Source: an uncultured Collinsella sp. (lineage in GTDB: Bacteria > Actinomycetota > Coriobacteriia > Coriobacteriales > Coriobacteriaceae). Taken from it: a stretch of DNA of 7,021 nt. Position 1 is the stretch's first letter; every line of letters starts with the position of its first letter. The notes beneath the pieces are model-generated. The model was not told the origin of the DNA, made no database searches, and saw only the letters and a program-made list of their open reading frames with translations. A program made the position numbers and the translations under genes. The stretch is taken from NCBI GenBank assembly GCA_902490245.1, contig CABUDB010000079.1, positions 1-7,021 on the forward strand, in the 5' to 3' direction. Positions 1 to 5,878 of the stretch are shown one piece after another.

Positions 1-502
1 TAACCGCCGCACTCTTGGCGCGCTCGGGAAACATAGGGTCCAGATACACCACGTCGGGAGCGGCGAGCTCACCCTGCTCGATCAGCTCGGCCGTATGGCG
101 AAGGCCGGCAATGCTGTCCTCGCCGGCATGTAAGCGCATTCGTGCCACGGCTGTCGCAAGCGCCGGATCATCTGTCGCGCGATCCAAGGCATCCTTGAGA
201 AGCGCCGCGATCACGCAATCCTGTTCATACAGATCGACGGTAAAGCCCGCGGCCGCCAGCAGCAGCGAGTCCTCGCCAAAGCCTGCTGTGGCATCAATCG
301 CCCATGGTTGTTCGATGCCTTTTGTGCGCGCAGCCTTTACCAACAGCTCTTGCTGCAGACGACCCTGCTTGAGCCGTGGGCGCATGCGGGCAAAATCGGC
401 ACGCAGCTCCATCGTGCCATCGGTGAGCGTGAGGCCCTCGAACGTCCGCACGAGCTCTAGCCCTGCGGCCCGAGCAACAGAAAAGGGATCGACGACGCCC
501 AT
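1..502 (-). CDS. rsmJ: RsmJ-family 16S rRNA (guanine-N2) methyltransferase, C-terminus cut by window edge
   Basis: The first 167 residues of a class I SAM-dependent methyltransferase are visible; the rest lies beyond position 1. The family member RsmJ methylates N2 of G1516 in the small-subunit rRNA. Visible motifs are a SAM-binding motif I, DATAGFGEDS (residues 70-79), an acidic residue after strand 2 (LYEQD, E93), and the signature VVYLDPMFP (151-159), which is highly characteristic of RsmJ. Basic residues precede the fold (RMRPRLKQGR, about 39-48). RsmJ proteins are about 250 residues, so roughly one third is missing. The start is the ATG at 500-502, with AAGGAG (508-513) five bases upstream. 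The gene follows a small membrane-peptide ORF on the same strand, with a hairpin between them. The family assignment is secure. Methylation of the exact same base in this lineage is inferred, because the best-studied RsmJ is from enterobacteria. Confidence 0.82.
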   Translation of the reverse strand, partial: MGVVDPFSVARAAGLELVRTFEGLTLTDGTMELRADFARMRPRLKQGRLQQELLVKAARTKGIEQPWAIDATAGFGEDSLLLAAAGFTVDLYEQDCVIAALLKDALDRATDDPALATAVARMRLHAGEDSIAGLRHTAELIEQGELAAPDVVYLDPMFPERAKSAAV

Positions 503-532
503 GGACACTCCTTAGCAAACAAAACGAATACA

Positions 533-557
533 TGGGCGCCATTCATGTCGGCACCCA
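533..557 (-). terminator. Hairpin between the small membrane ORF and rsmJ, possible terminator or leader hairpin
   Basis: Read on the minus strand, an 8-bp stem (550-557 pairing with 533-540, one G-U wobble) closes a 9-base loop. It is followed by a T-rich stretch (TTCGTTTTGTTT). It lies 9 bases after the stop of the small ORF and about 30 bases before the rsmJ start. It could end the small ORF's transcript or act as a leader hairpin for rsmJ. The T-run does not start directly at the stem, so termination would be weak. Confidence 0.5.
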
Positions 558-565
558 ACCGTCCG

Positions 566-706
566 TTATTGTCCCACATGCGACATGGTCCACAGCATCC
601 CAATGCAAAGCACAGCCATCAATACCGTGCACACGGCAGCGATCACAGAATCACTCATGCGCCTTCCCAGCGACCGCGGCTCATCCACTTGCTTGACTCC
701 GTACAT
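566..706 (-). CDS. Small single-pass membrane peptide, 46 residues, unknown function
   Basis: I do not recognise this gene. The minus-strand ORF begins at the ATG at 704-706 and ends at TAA 566-568. A near-perfect ribosome binding site, AAGGAGG (714-720), lies seven bases upstream. A second ATG directly before it (707-709) would leave only four bases from the same site, so the inner ATG is the more likely start. The peptide has a charged N-terminal part (MYGVKQVDEPRSLGRR, residues 1-16). One hydrophobic segment follows, about residues 20-41, containing two cysteines (C26, C34) and a tryptophan near its end (W39), and the tail is short (SHVGQ). The positive residues before the helix suggest the N-terminus stays inside. 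A hairpin follows the stop codon, so it may be its own transcription unit upstream of rsmJ. Coding is supported only by the ribosome binding site and the sensible membrane topology; homologues are untested. Confidence 0.6.
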   Translation of the reverse strand: MYGVKQVDEPRSLGRRMSDSVIAAVCTVLMAVLCIGMLWTMSHVGQ

Positions 707-750
707 CATGGCTCCTCCTTCGGTCCAGCTCTTACCATGGCCTCATCATC

Positions 751-771
751 GCAGCGCCGCGCATGCGCTGC
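751..771 (-). other. Inverted repeat in the presumed leader of the small membrane ORF
   Basis: GCAGCGC and GCGCTGC form a perfect 7-bp inverted repeat around a 7-base centre. It lies about 30 bases upstream of the ribosome binding site of the small minus-strand ORF. It could be an mRNA hairpin or a protein-binding site. I could not place a convincing -35/-10 pair near it, so its role is open. Confidence 0.35.
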
Positions 772-863
772 CATCGATTTGACTTACGTCCAGCTTTCCT
801 TTTTGAAAGGTTGAACCGTGCAGGCAAGAGACGCTTTCAGGCGCATGCATCGCCGCGTTGAAC

Positions 864-894
864 TACAATGTGCTTCACCATATGTGCAGCACAT
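864..894 (+). promoter_or_regulatory. Possible -10 element and overlapping 7-bp palindrome upstream of the four-helix membrane protein gene
   Basis: TACAAT (864-869) resembles a -10 element, but no good -35 lies at normal distance. An alternative -35-like TTGAAC (858-863) has only a poor -10 (TATGTG, 881-886). Overlapping the TACAAT is a perfect inverted repeat, ATGTGCT (868-874) and AGCACAT (888-894), centred 13 bases apart edge to edge. It ends 42 bases before the start codon. The placement suits a repressor operator. Promoter assignment is tentative. Confidence 0.4.
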
Positions 895-936
895 AGGGTG
901 CGCCAGGTTGGCGTACTCGTATCGAAAGGACCAGCC

Positions 937-1338
937 ATGAGCTTCACTCGCAAGACTCTCAAAATCCTTGCCCTGATTTATTTTGTTCTGGGCATCGCCA
1001 GTCTCGTCATTGGAATCGCCGGCATCGCGACCGGCAAGTTCGAGTCCACCTACGGATCGAACGCCATGCTCGCCGCGGCCGTGATTATCGCCAAGGGCCT
1101 CATCGATCTTGCCGCGGGCGTTGCGGGCATCAAGGGCGCCAACAAGCCTTCGCAGGTGGATGGTGCGTTTAGGCTCGGCATCGTCGCCGCAATCGCCACG
1201 ATTGCGCAGGCCGTGCTCACGCTTCCCGCGTTTGGCGGCGACGCCATCAACTTTGGCGCCTTTGTCATCGTGGTGTACGACCTGTTCTTTATTCAGCAGG
1301 CACACGACATTAAGGCCGAGAACAAGGACCGCCTGTAG
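937..1338 (+). CDS. Four-helix integral membrane protein, 133 residues, unknown function
   Basis: I do not recognise a named family. The start is the ATG at 937, supported by GAAAGGA (924-930) six bases upstream. The frame is open further upstream to an ATG at 868, but that longer version has no ribosome binding site and its extra residues look non-coding. The protein has four hydrophobic segments, roughly residues 8-31, 43-66, 78-98 and 103-122. There is a short basic N-terminus (MSFTRKTLK) and a charged C-terminal tail (KAENKDRL). The segments are rich in Gly, Ala and Ile. No catalytic or binding motif is visible, so a transport or enzyme role cannot be claimed. It appears to be a single-gene unit: the neighbouring minus-strand ORF diverges from it and a hairpin terminator follows. 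The upstream palindrome suggests specific regulation. Confidence 0.85.
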   Translation: MSFTRKTLKILALIYFVLGIASLVIGIAGIATGKFESTYGSNAMLAAAVIIAKGLIDLAAGVAGIKGANKPSQVDGAFRLGIVAAIATIAQAVLTLPAFGGDAINFGAFVIVVYDLFFIQQAHDIKAENKDRL

Positions 1339-1378
1339 ACTCCCTCCTTCCACTGCCCCCTACATCCAAGCAACCAAC

Positions 1379-1413
1379 AAGGACCGATCGCGCAGCAACG
1401 CGGTCGGCCCTTT
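1379..1413 (+). terminator. Rho-independent-type terminator of the four-helix membrane protein gene
   Basis: A 14-position stem runs from AAGGACCGATCGCG to CGCGGTCGGCCCTT. It has one A-C mismatch and one wobble pair, and a 6-base loop (CAGCAA). It is followed by a short T-rich tail (TTTACATTT). It lies about 40 bases after the stop codon at 1338. Confidence 0.8.
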
Positions 1414-1429
1414 ACATTTGCCCAGATAA

Positions 1430-1466
1430 AACCTGCCAAAATAAACCTGTCCCTTTTTGGTAGGTT
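1430..1466 (-). terminator. Hairpin terminator overlapping the stop codon of the RlmA gene
   Basis: On the minus strand, AACCTACCAAAA (1466 down to 1455) pairs with TTTTGGCAGGTT (1441 down to 1430). This gives 12 positions with one mismatch around a 13-base loop, followed by TTATC. The 5' arm overlaps the TAA stop at 1465-1467. The stem is AT-rich at its top and the T-tract is short, so strength is uncertain. With the opposing hairpin at 1379-1413 it separates two convergent genes. Confidence 0.6.
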
Positions 1467-2277
1467 AGTGGCGGTACTCGGCGATGATGAAGTCGATGTC
1501 GGTTTGAAGGGTGTCCAGGTTTGCCAGGCGCTCTTTGTCGGCGGGGCGCGTGCGGTAGTAGTACGGCGTCATCTGGAACACCGCCTCGATGTCGGCCTGG
1601 GTCTGGAGCGTAATGTTCGCAGACACCCGCTGCGTTCCGACCAACTCGAGCTCGGTAGTCTTCGGCAGCTTCTCGTCGTTGAGATATGGCGTGTCGTAGA
1701 GCACCTCCTTGAGCCCAAACAGATGACGGGCACCCGGCACCACGGTGTAGAGCGAGCCCCCGGGCGCCAGCACGCGAGAAAACTCACGCTCGTTAAAGGG
1801 AGCAAAGAGCTCGGTCACCATATCAAAGGCGCCATCAGCCACGGGGATATCCTTCATGTTGGCCACAAAATAGGTCGCATCGCCGCGCTTGGCGGCCAGG
1901 CGCACCATCTCTTTGCCCAAGTCGAACCCGTAAGCGTCCACGCCCGGCACCGCACCCATGGCGCTGGTGTAGTAGCCCTCGCCGCAGCAAATATCGAGCA
2001 AGGTCATGGGGCCGTTCGTAGACGCGGCACGTTCAGACACCCGCTCGCGCACCAGCTCGACCATCGCATCGCGCAACAGCGCATAGTATCCACGGTTCAG
2101 AAAGTCACGACGGCTGCGCGCCTGCGACTTGGGATCGCCCATGGAGTCGCCGCTCTTGGACGAGCGCAGCAGATACAGATAGCCCTCGCGCGCACGGTCA
2201 AACCGGTGTCCACCCGCACATGCAGCACCGCGCTCGTCGTCCACCAACGGCTCATGGCAAACGGGACACAACAACAT
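1465..2277 (-). CDS. rlmA: RlmA-type 23S rRNA (guanine-N1) methyltransferase
   Basis: This 270-residue protein matches the usual length of RlmA enzymes, which methylate N1 of a guanine in hairpin 35 of 23S rRNA. The N-terminal zinc-binding module is visible as C4, C7, C20 and H24, followed by the family signature GHRFDRAREGYLYLL (23-37). The SAM-binding motif I is LLDICCGEGYYT (93-104). The typical RlmA sequence has Gly where this protein has C97. Later family landmarks are LAPGGSLYTVVPGARHL (about 170-186) and QMTPYYYR near the C-terminus. The start ATG (2275-2277) has AAGGAG five bases upstream. The enterobacterial enzyme (RlmA-I) modifies G745, whereas Gram-positive relatives (RlmA-II, TlrB) modify G748, which affects tylosin and telithromycin susceptibility. 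By lineage G748 is more likely here, but that is inference. It is transcribed divergently from the MATE transporter gene. Confidence 0.88.
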   Translation of the reverse strand: MLLCPVCHEPLVDDERGAACAGGHRFDRAREGYLYLLRSSKSGDSMGDPKSQARSRRDFLNRGYYALLRDAMVELVRERVSERAASTNGPMTLLDICCGEGYYTSAMGAVPGVDAYGFDLGKEMVRLAAKRGDATYFVANMKDIPVADGAFDMVTELFAPFNEREFSRVLAPGGSLYTVVPGARHLFGLKEVLYDTPYLNDEKLPKTTELELVGTQRVSANITLQTQADIEAVFQMTPYYYRTRPADKERLANLDTLQTDIDFIIAEYRH

Positions 2278-2348
2278 GGCAACTCCTTAGCGCGAACAAC
2301 ACAACGCCCACCATTGTCGCACGCCTTCCCCACCTAGTCATAGAAGAG

Positions 2349-2400
2349 ACAAGGAGTGTCCCCAGCTGCCGACAGAAAAGGAACGTCCCTAAGTGCCGGC
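2349..2400. repeat. Two imperfect tandem copies of a 25-bp intergenic sequence
   Basis: Positions 2349-2373 and 2376-2400 align without gaps with 18 of 25 positions identical. They share an AAGGA..GTCCC..TGCCG pattern at a 27-bp period. They lie in the spacer between the divergent rlmA and MATE genes. The central GTCCC also occurs in the hairpin loop region at 1448-1453 (CTGTCCCTTTTT), which hints at a wider family of intergenic repeats in this genome. That extension is inference. Confidence 0.5.
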
Positions 2401-2468
2401 TGGCTGCATTAGGAGTATCATCGTCTGCGCAAATAAGCACGAAAGAGCATATTAGAGATTGAGAGCGT

Positions 2469-3851
2469 ATGGCAGGCACCGCATCTAAGCACATTGACAT
2501 GACCACCGGCTCGCTATGGCGCAATATTCCCCTGTTCGCCTTCCCCGTGGCCGCCACGAGCATCTTGGAGCAGCTGTCGAACCTCATCGCCACGGTCATC
2601 ATCGGTAACTTCTCGGGCGACCAGGGAACCCTCGCCATGGCGGCGGTCGGCTCCAATGTTCCGCTTACCAGTCTTATGCTCAACCTTTTTATTGGCATGT
2701 CGCTTGGCTCCAACGTGGTCATCGCCAACGCTATCGGCCGCAACGATCAGAACATGGTCAAACGCGCCGTCCATACCTCGATTTTAATGGCGCTCGTGGG
2801 CTTTGTCGTCATCGCACTGGGCGAGATCTTTGCCGAGCCCATGCTCGCTGCGCTCAACGTGCCTGCCGAGACCATGCCGCTCGCCTCGCTCTACCTGCGC
2901 GTCTTTTTGCTCAGCATGCCCTCGATCTTGCTCTACAACTTTGAGGCCGCGATCTTCCGCTCCGTCGGCATCACCCGCATGCCGCTGCAGGCGCTCGCCG
3001 TGTCCACCGTCCTCAACATTGGCCTGGACCTCATCTTTGTCCCCGTGCTCCACTGGGGCGTCACGGGCGTCGCCATCGCCACCGCCATCGCCTACACCGT
3101 CAGCGCCGCCACACTCTTTGTCCACCTGCTCAAGACCGACTCCGTCGTCCGCGTCACCCCACGCGACTTAGGCTTAGACCCCGTCGCCCTCAAGCGCATC
3201 GTCAAGATCGGCCTGCCCGCCGGCATCCAAAGCGCTGTCTTTGCCGTCGCCAACATCATCATCCAGTCCGCCATCAACAGCTTGGGCACCGAGGTCATGG
3301 CGGCATCAAGCGCCGCCATGAGCTTGGAGTACGTGTGCTACAACCTGCTCAACAGCTTTAGCCAGGCTTGCACCACCTTTGTGGGACAAAACCACGGCGC
3401 TCGCCAGATCGACCGCTGCACCAAGACGCTCAAGGTCTGCCTGATCGAAGGCGGTATCGTTGCACTCACCACGATTATCGTTATCGTCGGTCTGGGGCGC
3501 GAGATCCTATCGCTCTTTAACAGCGACCCCAACATCGTCTCGATCGGCTACATCCGCGTGTGTTCGATCTTCCCGGCATACGCCTTTAGCATGTTTTACG
3601 AAAACATGTCCGGCTACCTGCGCGGCTTTGGCATCTCGCTCATGCCCGCCCTCATCACCATGATCTGCGTCTGCGGCATTCGCTTCTATTGGGTATTCTG
3701 CGTGTTCCCGCACTTCCGTACCTTTGCGAACATCATGATGGTCTACCCCATCAGCCTGGGCACCACGGCATTCTTTATGGTCGTGGCGGTATTGCTCTGC
3801 CACCCGGCACGCACCTATCACACCGCCCAAGCCAAAGCGACAGCCCGCTAA
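2469..3851 (+). CDS. MATE-family multidrug/cation efflux transporter
   Basis: This 460-residue protein has the length and about twelve hydrophobic segments of a MATE antiporter. These inner-membrane proteins export drugs or metabolites using a proton or sodium gradient. Two MatE repeats are visible, roughly residues 17-225 and 240-445. Family-like motifs include DMTTGSLWRNI near the N-terminus (10-20), FRSVGITRMP (163-172), LNIGLDLIFVP (182-192), KIGLPAGIQSAVF (246-258), GQNHGAR (306-312) and SGYLRGFG (381-388). The start is set by an in-frame TGA at 2460-2462, so only the ATG at 2469 or an internal ATG at 2499 (M11) are possible. Neither has a strong ribosome binding site; the first has only a weak GAGAG. 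It is divergent from rlmA and convergent with the LysR gene 27 bp downstream. The substrate cannot be read from sequence. Assignment to the family is very secure. Confidence 0.95.
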   Translation: MAGTASKHIDMTTGSLWRNIPLFAFPVAATSILEQLSNLIATVIIGNFSGDQGTLAMAAVGSNVPLTSLMLNLFIGMSLGSNVVIANAIGRNDQNMVKRAVHTSILMALVGFVVIALGEIFAEPMLAALNVPAETMPLASLYLRVFLLSMPSILLYNFEAAIFRSVGITRMPLQALAVSTVLNIGLDLIFVPVLHWGVTGVAIATAIAYTVSAATLFVHLLKTDSVVRVTPRDLGLDPVALKRIVKIGLPAGIQSAVFAVANIIIQSAINSLGTEVMAASSAAMSLEYVCYNLLNSFSQACTTFVGQNHGARQIDRCTKTLKVCLIEGGIVALTTIIVIVGLGREILSLFNSDPNIVSIGYIRVCSIFPAYAFSMFYENMSGYLRGFGISLMPALITMICVCGIRFYWVFCVFPHFRTFANIMMVYPISLGTTAFFMVVAVLLCHPARTYHTAQAKATAR

Positions 3852-3878
3852 ACACCGCACTCAACGTCACGCCAGTCA

Positions 3879-4745
3879 TTAATTGACAATATGCGAGCTC
3901 ATATAGTCGATAAAACGCCTCGTGGCGATAGGCATGGTGTCCCAGCTGCGCCAAGCTGCCACCACGTCGCGCGAGGGAGCATGCACGATGGGACGTACGC
4001 GGATATCGGCCCGCATGCCCTCGACGGTACGGCGATACAGCATACTTACGCCTAGGCCCTCCTCCACCATCGCCATGATGGTGTAGTCGTCGGTGACCTC
4101 ACTCGTCACGTGCGGCGACAGCCCGTGCGCCGCGAATGCATCGAGCACCAGGCTCTGCTCGCCCTCATCCAGTAACACAAACGGTTCGGACGCCAGGTCG
4201 GCGAGTGTCACCTTTTCCTTTGCCGTCAGCGGATGCGCGGCCGGCAACAATGCTACCAACTCGTCGTGATAGACCACGCGCTTCTCGAGCCCAGCGGTAA
4301 ATCCGCGCGCCGTAAAACAAAAATCAACCACGCCATCGTGTACCCATTGAGCGTTGCGCGTGTAATCGCCCTGCTTGAGGGTAAAGCGTACGCCCGGGTG
4401 CAGCGCACCAAAGTCGCGGATCACGCGTGGCAACACGGTACGACTCACGTTGGTAAATGTCGCAATGCGAATATCAGTCGAGGAGAACCCCAGCAGCTCC
4501 TGGCGCTTGCCCTCGAGCTCGGCCTCAGCGGTCACAATCTGGCGCAGGAACGGCAGATATTGTTTACCGTCGCGCGTAAGCGAAACGCCCTGCTTACCGC
4601 GCTCGATAAGCGTGGTACCCAGCTCGCGCTCGAGCGCTTTGACGGCCTGGCTCACCGCACTTTGCGTATAGCCCAGTTCGTCGGCCGCGCCCTTAAGACT
4701 GCCGCAATCGACCACCATACAAACAATCTGATACCGCGATGCCAT
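3879..4745 (-). CDS. LysR-family transcriptional regulator
   Basis: This 288-residue protein has the normal length and layout of a LysR-type regulator. The N-terminal winged helix-turn-helix spans residues 1-60, with GSLKGAADELGYTQSAVSQA (15-34) as the helix-turn-helix core and LIERGKQGVSLTRDG (46-60) as the wing. A linker helix follows (about 62-88). The effector-binding domain, periplasmic-binding-protein fold, runs from about residue 91 (DIRIATF) to the end and includes VDFCFTARG and VEEGLGVSMLYRR. Such proteins act in the cytoplasm as dimers or tetramers and switch a nearby promoter when bound to a small ligand. The start ATG (4743-4745) has GGAGG four bases upstream. It diverges from an EamA exporter gene across 158 bp containing symmetric half-sites, so control of that exporter and of itself is the natural inference. 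The ligand is unknown. Confidence 0.94.
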   Translation of the reverse strand: MASRYQIVCMVVDCGSLKGAADELGYTQSAVSQAVKALERELGTTLIERGKQGVSLTRDGKQYLPFLRQIVTAEAELEGKRQELLGFSSTDIRIATFTNVSRTVLPRVIRDFGALHPGVRFTLKQGDYTRNAQWVHDGVVDFCFTARGFTAGLEKRVVYHDELVALLPAAHPLTAKEKVTLADLASEPFVLLDEGEQSLVLDAFAAHGLSPHVTSEVTDDYTIMAMVEEGLGVSMLYRRTVEGMRADIRVRPIVHAPSRDVVAAWRSWDTMPIATRRFIDYMSSHIVN

Positions 4746-4794
4746 CGTGCCTCCACATCGATGTAGCCGTAAAACGTTTTGCCAGGGCTTTTTC

Positions 4795-4823
4795 TACTAG
4801 CATTAGTATTTCTTAATCATACT
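4795..4823. promoter_or_regulatory. Candidate LysR operator: three linked half-sites between lysR-type gene and EamA gene
   Basis: TACTA (4795-4799) and TAGTA (4804-4808) form an inverted repeat with a 4-base gap. AGTAT (4805-4809) and ATACT (4819-4823) form a second one with a 9-base gap, sharing the middle half-site. LysR regulators usually bind such AT-rich interrupted dyads between divergent genes. The spacing is not the textbook symmetric T-N11-A. No convincing -35/-10 pair could be assigned for either gene. Confidence 0.55.
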
Positions 4824-4903
4824 GAAGATACATTCGCTTTACTACATCCATATCTGGGAGCAGAATCCTTTTTGCGAAACCGTTCTGTAACAAAAGGAGT
4901 CCC

Positions 4904-5806
4904 ATGGATCGCAAAAAAGCAATCGCGCTCTCATTTTCCGTTCCCGTCGCATGGGGCTTTTCGTACCCCCTCATGAAGATCGGCATGGACAGCATGAACG
5001 CCACGAGCATCGTTGCGCTGCGCTGCATCATCGCCTTTGCAGCTTGCCTTGTGCTCTTTCACAAGCACGCGCTGCGCATCAACCGTGACCTGATGGTTCG
5101 CGCCGCCATCATCGGCGCCATCATGGCAACCGAGCTCACCTGCATGTGCCTGGGCTCCAGCCTCACCTCCGCCTCCACCGCTGGCTTTTTGCAGAGCCTG
5201 ACGGTCGTGATCGTGCCGTTTGCCAACGCCGCCCTGCTGCGTCGCGCCCCCGAGCGCAAGGTACTCATCGGCACCGCCATCGTCACCTGCGGTATGCTGC
5301 TGCTCTCGGGTGCCGACTTTACCAGCCTGAATCCCGGCGCGATCATCATGTTGCTCTCAGCCTTTATCTATGCCAGCCACATTATCGTAGCCAAGCGCTT
5401 TGTCGAAGAAGTCGACCCACTGGCCTTGGGTGTTTGGCAGCTGGGCTTTGGCGGCCTGTTCTCGGGCATCGCCGCGTGCACCTTTGGCGGCTTCACGCTT
5501 CCCAGCACGCCCAACGAAATCGTCGTGGTCGTCGCGCTCGCACTCATCTGCTCTGCCTACGGCTTTATCACCCAGACGCTCGTGCAGCCCCACGTGCCCG
5601 CCGAGACCACCGGCTTTGCCTTCTCGCTGGAGCCGGTCTGCTCCGCCGTCTTCTCGTTCTTCCTGGTCGGCGAGGTCCTGAGCCCCATCGCCTTCTTTGG
5701 CGCCGCCCTCATCCTCACCGGTGTGATGGTGGCAACCGTCGAGCTCCCGCGCCTTCGCTCGCAAGGACACGCTCACATGGCAGGAGCGCCCGAGCGCGTC
5801 TCGTAG
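4904..5806 (+). CDS. EamA-domain (DMT superfamily) exporter, ten predicted membrane helices
   Basis: This 300-residue protein has the size of the ten-helix drug/metabolite transporters of the EamA group, inner-membrane exporters of amino acids or other small metabolites. Two EamA repeats are visible, about residues 7-136 and 146-280. The first begins with the typical AWGFSYPLMKIG (16-27). The second ends with the strongly conserved SLEPVCSAVFSFFLVGEVLSP-type segment (241-261), which includes the Glu-Pro pair and the GE motif. The C-terminal tail (RLRSQGHAHMAGAPERVS) is hydrophilic. The start ATG at 4904 follows AAGGAG (4894-4899) by four bases. The divergent LysR gene and the half-sites between them suggest inducible export, as in LysE- and EamA-type systems with dedicated regulators. 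The substrate cannot be determined from the sequence. A candidate weak terminator follows 26 bp after the stop. Confidence 0.93.
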   Translation: MDRKKAIALSFSVPVAWGFSYPLMKIGMDSMNATSIVALRCIIAFAACLVLFHKHALRINRDLMVRAAIIGAIMATELTCMCLGSSLTSASTAGFLQSLTVVIVPFANAALLRRAPERKVLIGTAIVTCGMLLLSGADFTSLNPGAIIMLLSAFIYASHIIVAKRFVEEVDPLALGVWQLGFGGLFSGIAACTFGGFTLPSTPNEIVVVVALALICSAYGFITQTLVQPHVPAETTGFAFSLEPVCSAVFSFFLVGEVLSPIAFFGAALILTGVMVATVELPRLRSQGHAHMAGAPERVS

Positions 5807-5832
5807 ACCCCACTCTTCATGCAGCCGCGGCA

Positions 5833-5855
5833 TAAAGGCAACCGGTGCGCCTTTA
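5833..5855 (+). terminator. Short hairpin after the EamA gene, possible weak terminator overlapping the ung promoter region
   Basis: TAAAGGC (5833-5839) and GCCTTTA (5849-5855) form a perfect 7-bp stem with a 9-base loop. An A-run on one side and TTTACAAT on the other resemble a weak intrinsic terminator. Its end overlaps the TACAAT that may serve as the -10 of ung, so terminator and promoter would share bases. Confidence 0.42.
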
Positions 5856-5878
5856 CAATAGATGCCAACAGAGCATCT
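5854..5878 (+). promoter_or_regulatory. Possible -10 element (TACAAT) and start-site dyad upstream of ung
   Basis: TACAAT (5854-5859) is a good -10 match, but no recognisable -35 lies 16-18 bases upstream. It is followed by a perfect 6-bp inverted repeat, AGATGC (5860-5865) and GCATCT (5873-5878), covering the expected transcription start. The dyad may be an operator or a leader hairpin just before the ribosome binding site at 5884-5890. Confidence 0.38.

Noticed and set aside
15..515. Plus-strand open frame of 166 codons at the left end
   Set aside because: It is antisense to the RsmJ gene, whose motifs and ribosome binding site are clear. The plus-strand product is Ser/Ala/Arg-rich without domain features.
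545..814. Plus-strand open frames of 89 and 65 codons in the spacer before the four-helix protein gene
   Set aside because: They lack ribosome binding sites and are His- and Pro-rich. The opposite strand carries a better candidate with a strong ribosome binding site.
868..936. Longer N-terminus for the four-helix membrane protein starting at the ATG at 868
   Set aside because: There is no ribosome binding site before 868, and the ATG lies inside the palindrome and promoter-like region. The ATG at 937 has GAAAGGA at good distance and gives a normal first membrane helix.
1468..2337. Long plus-strand open frame opposite the RlmA gene (289 codons)
   Set aside because: It is antisense to a clearly recognised methyltransferase, lacks a plausible ribosome binding site, and its translation is a low-complexity mix rich in His and Arg. 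In GC-rich DNA such mirror frames stay open by codon bias.
3852..3905. Possible terminator between the convergent MATE and LysR genes
   Set aside because: Only weak dyads (GTCA-N5-TGAC and ATATG-N6-CATAT) are present, with no T-tract. They do not support an intrinsic terminator. Termination may lie within the neighbouring gene or depend on Rho.
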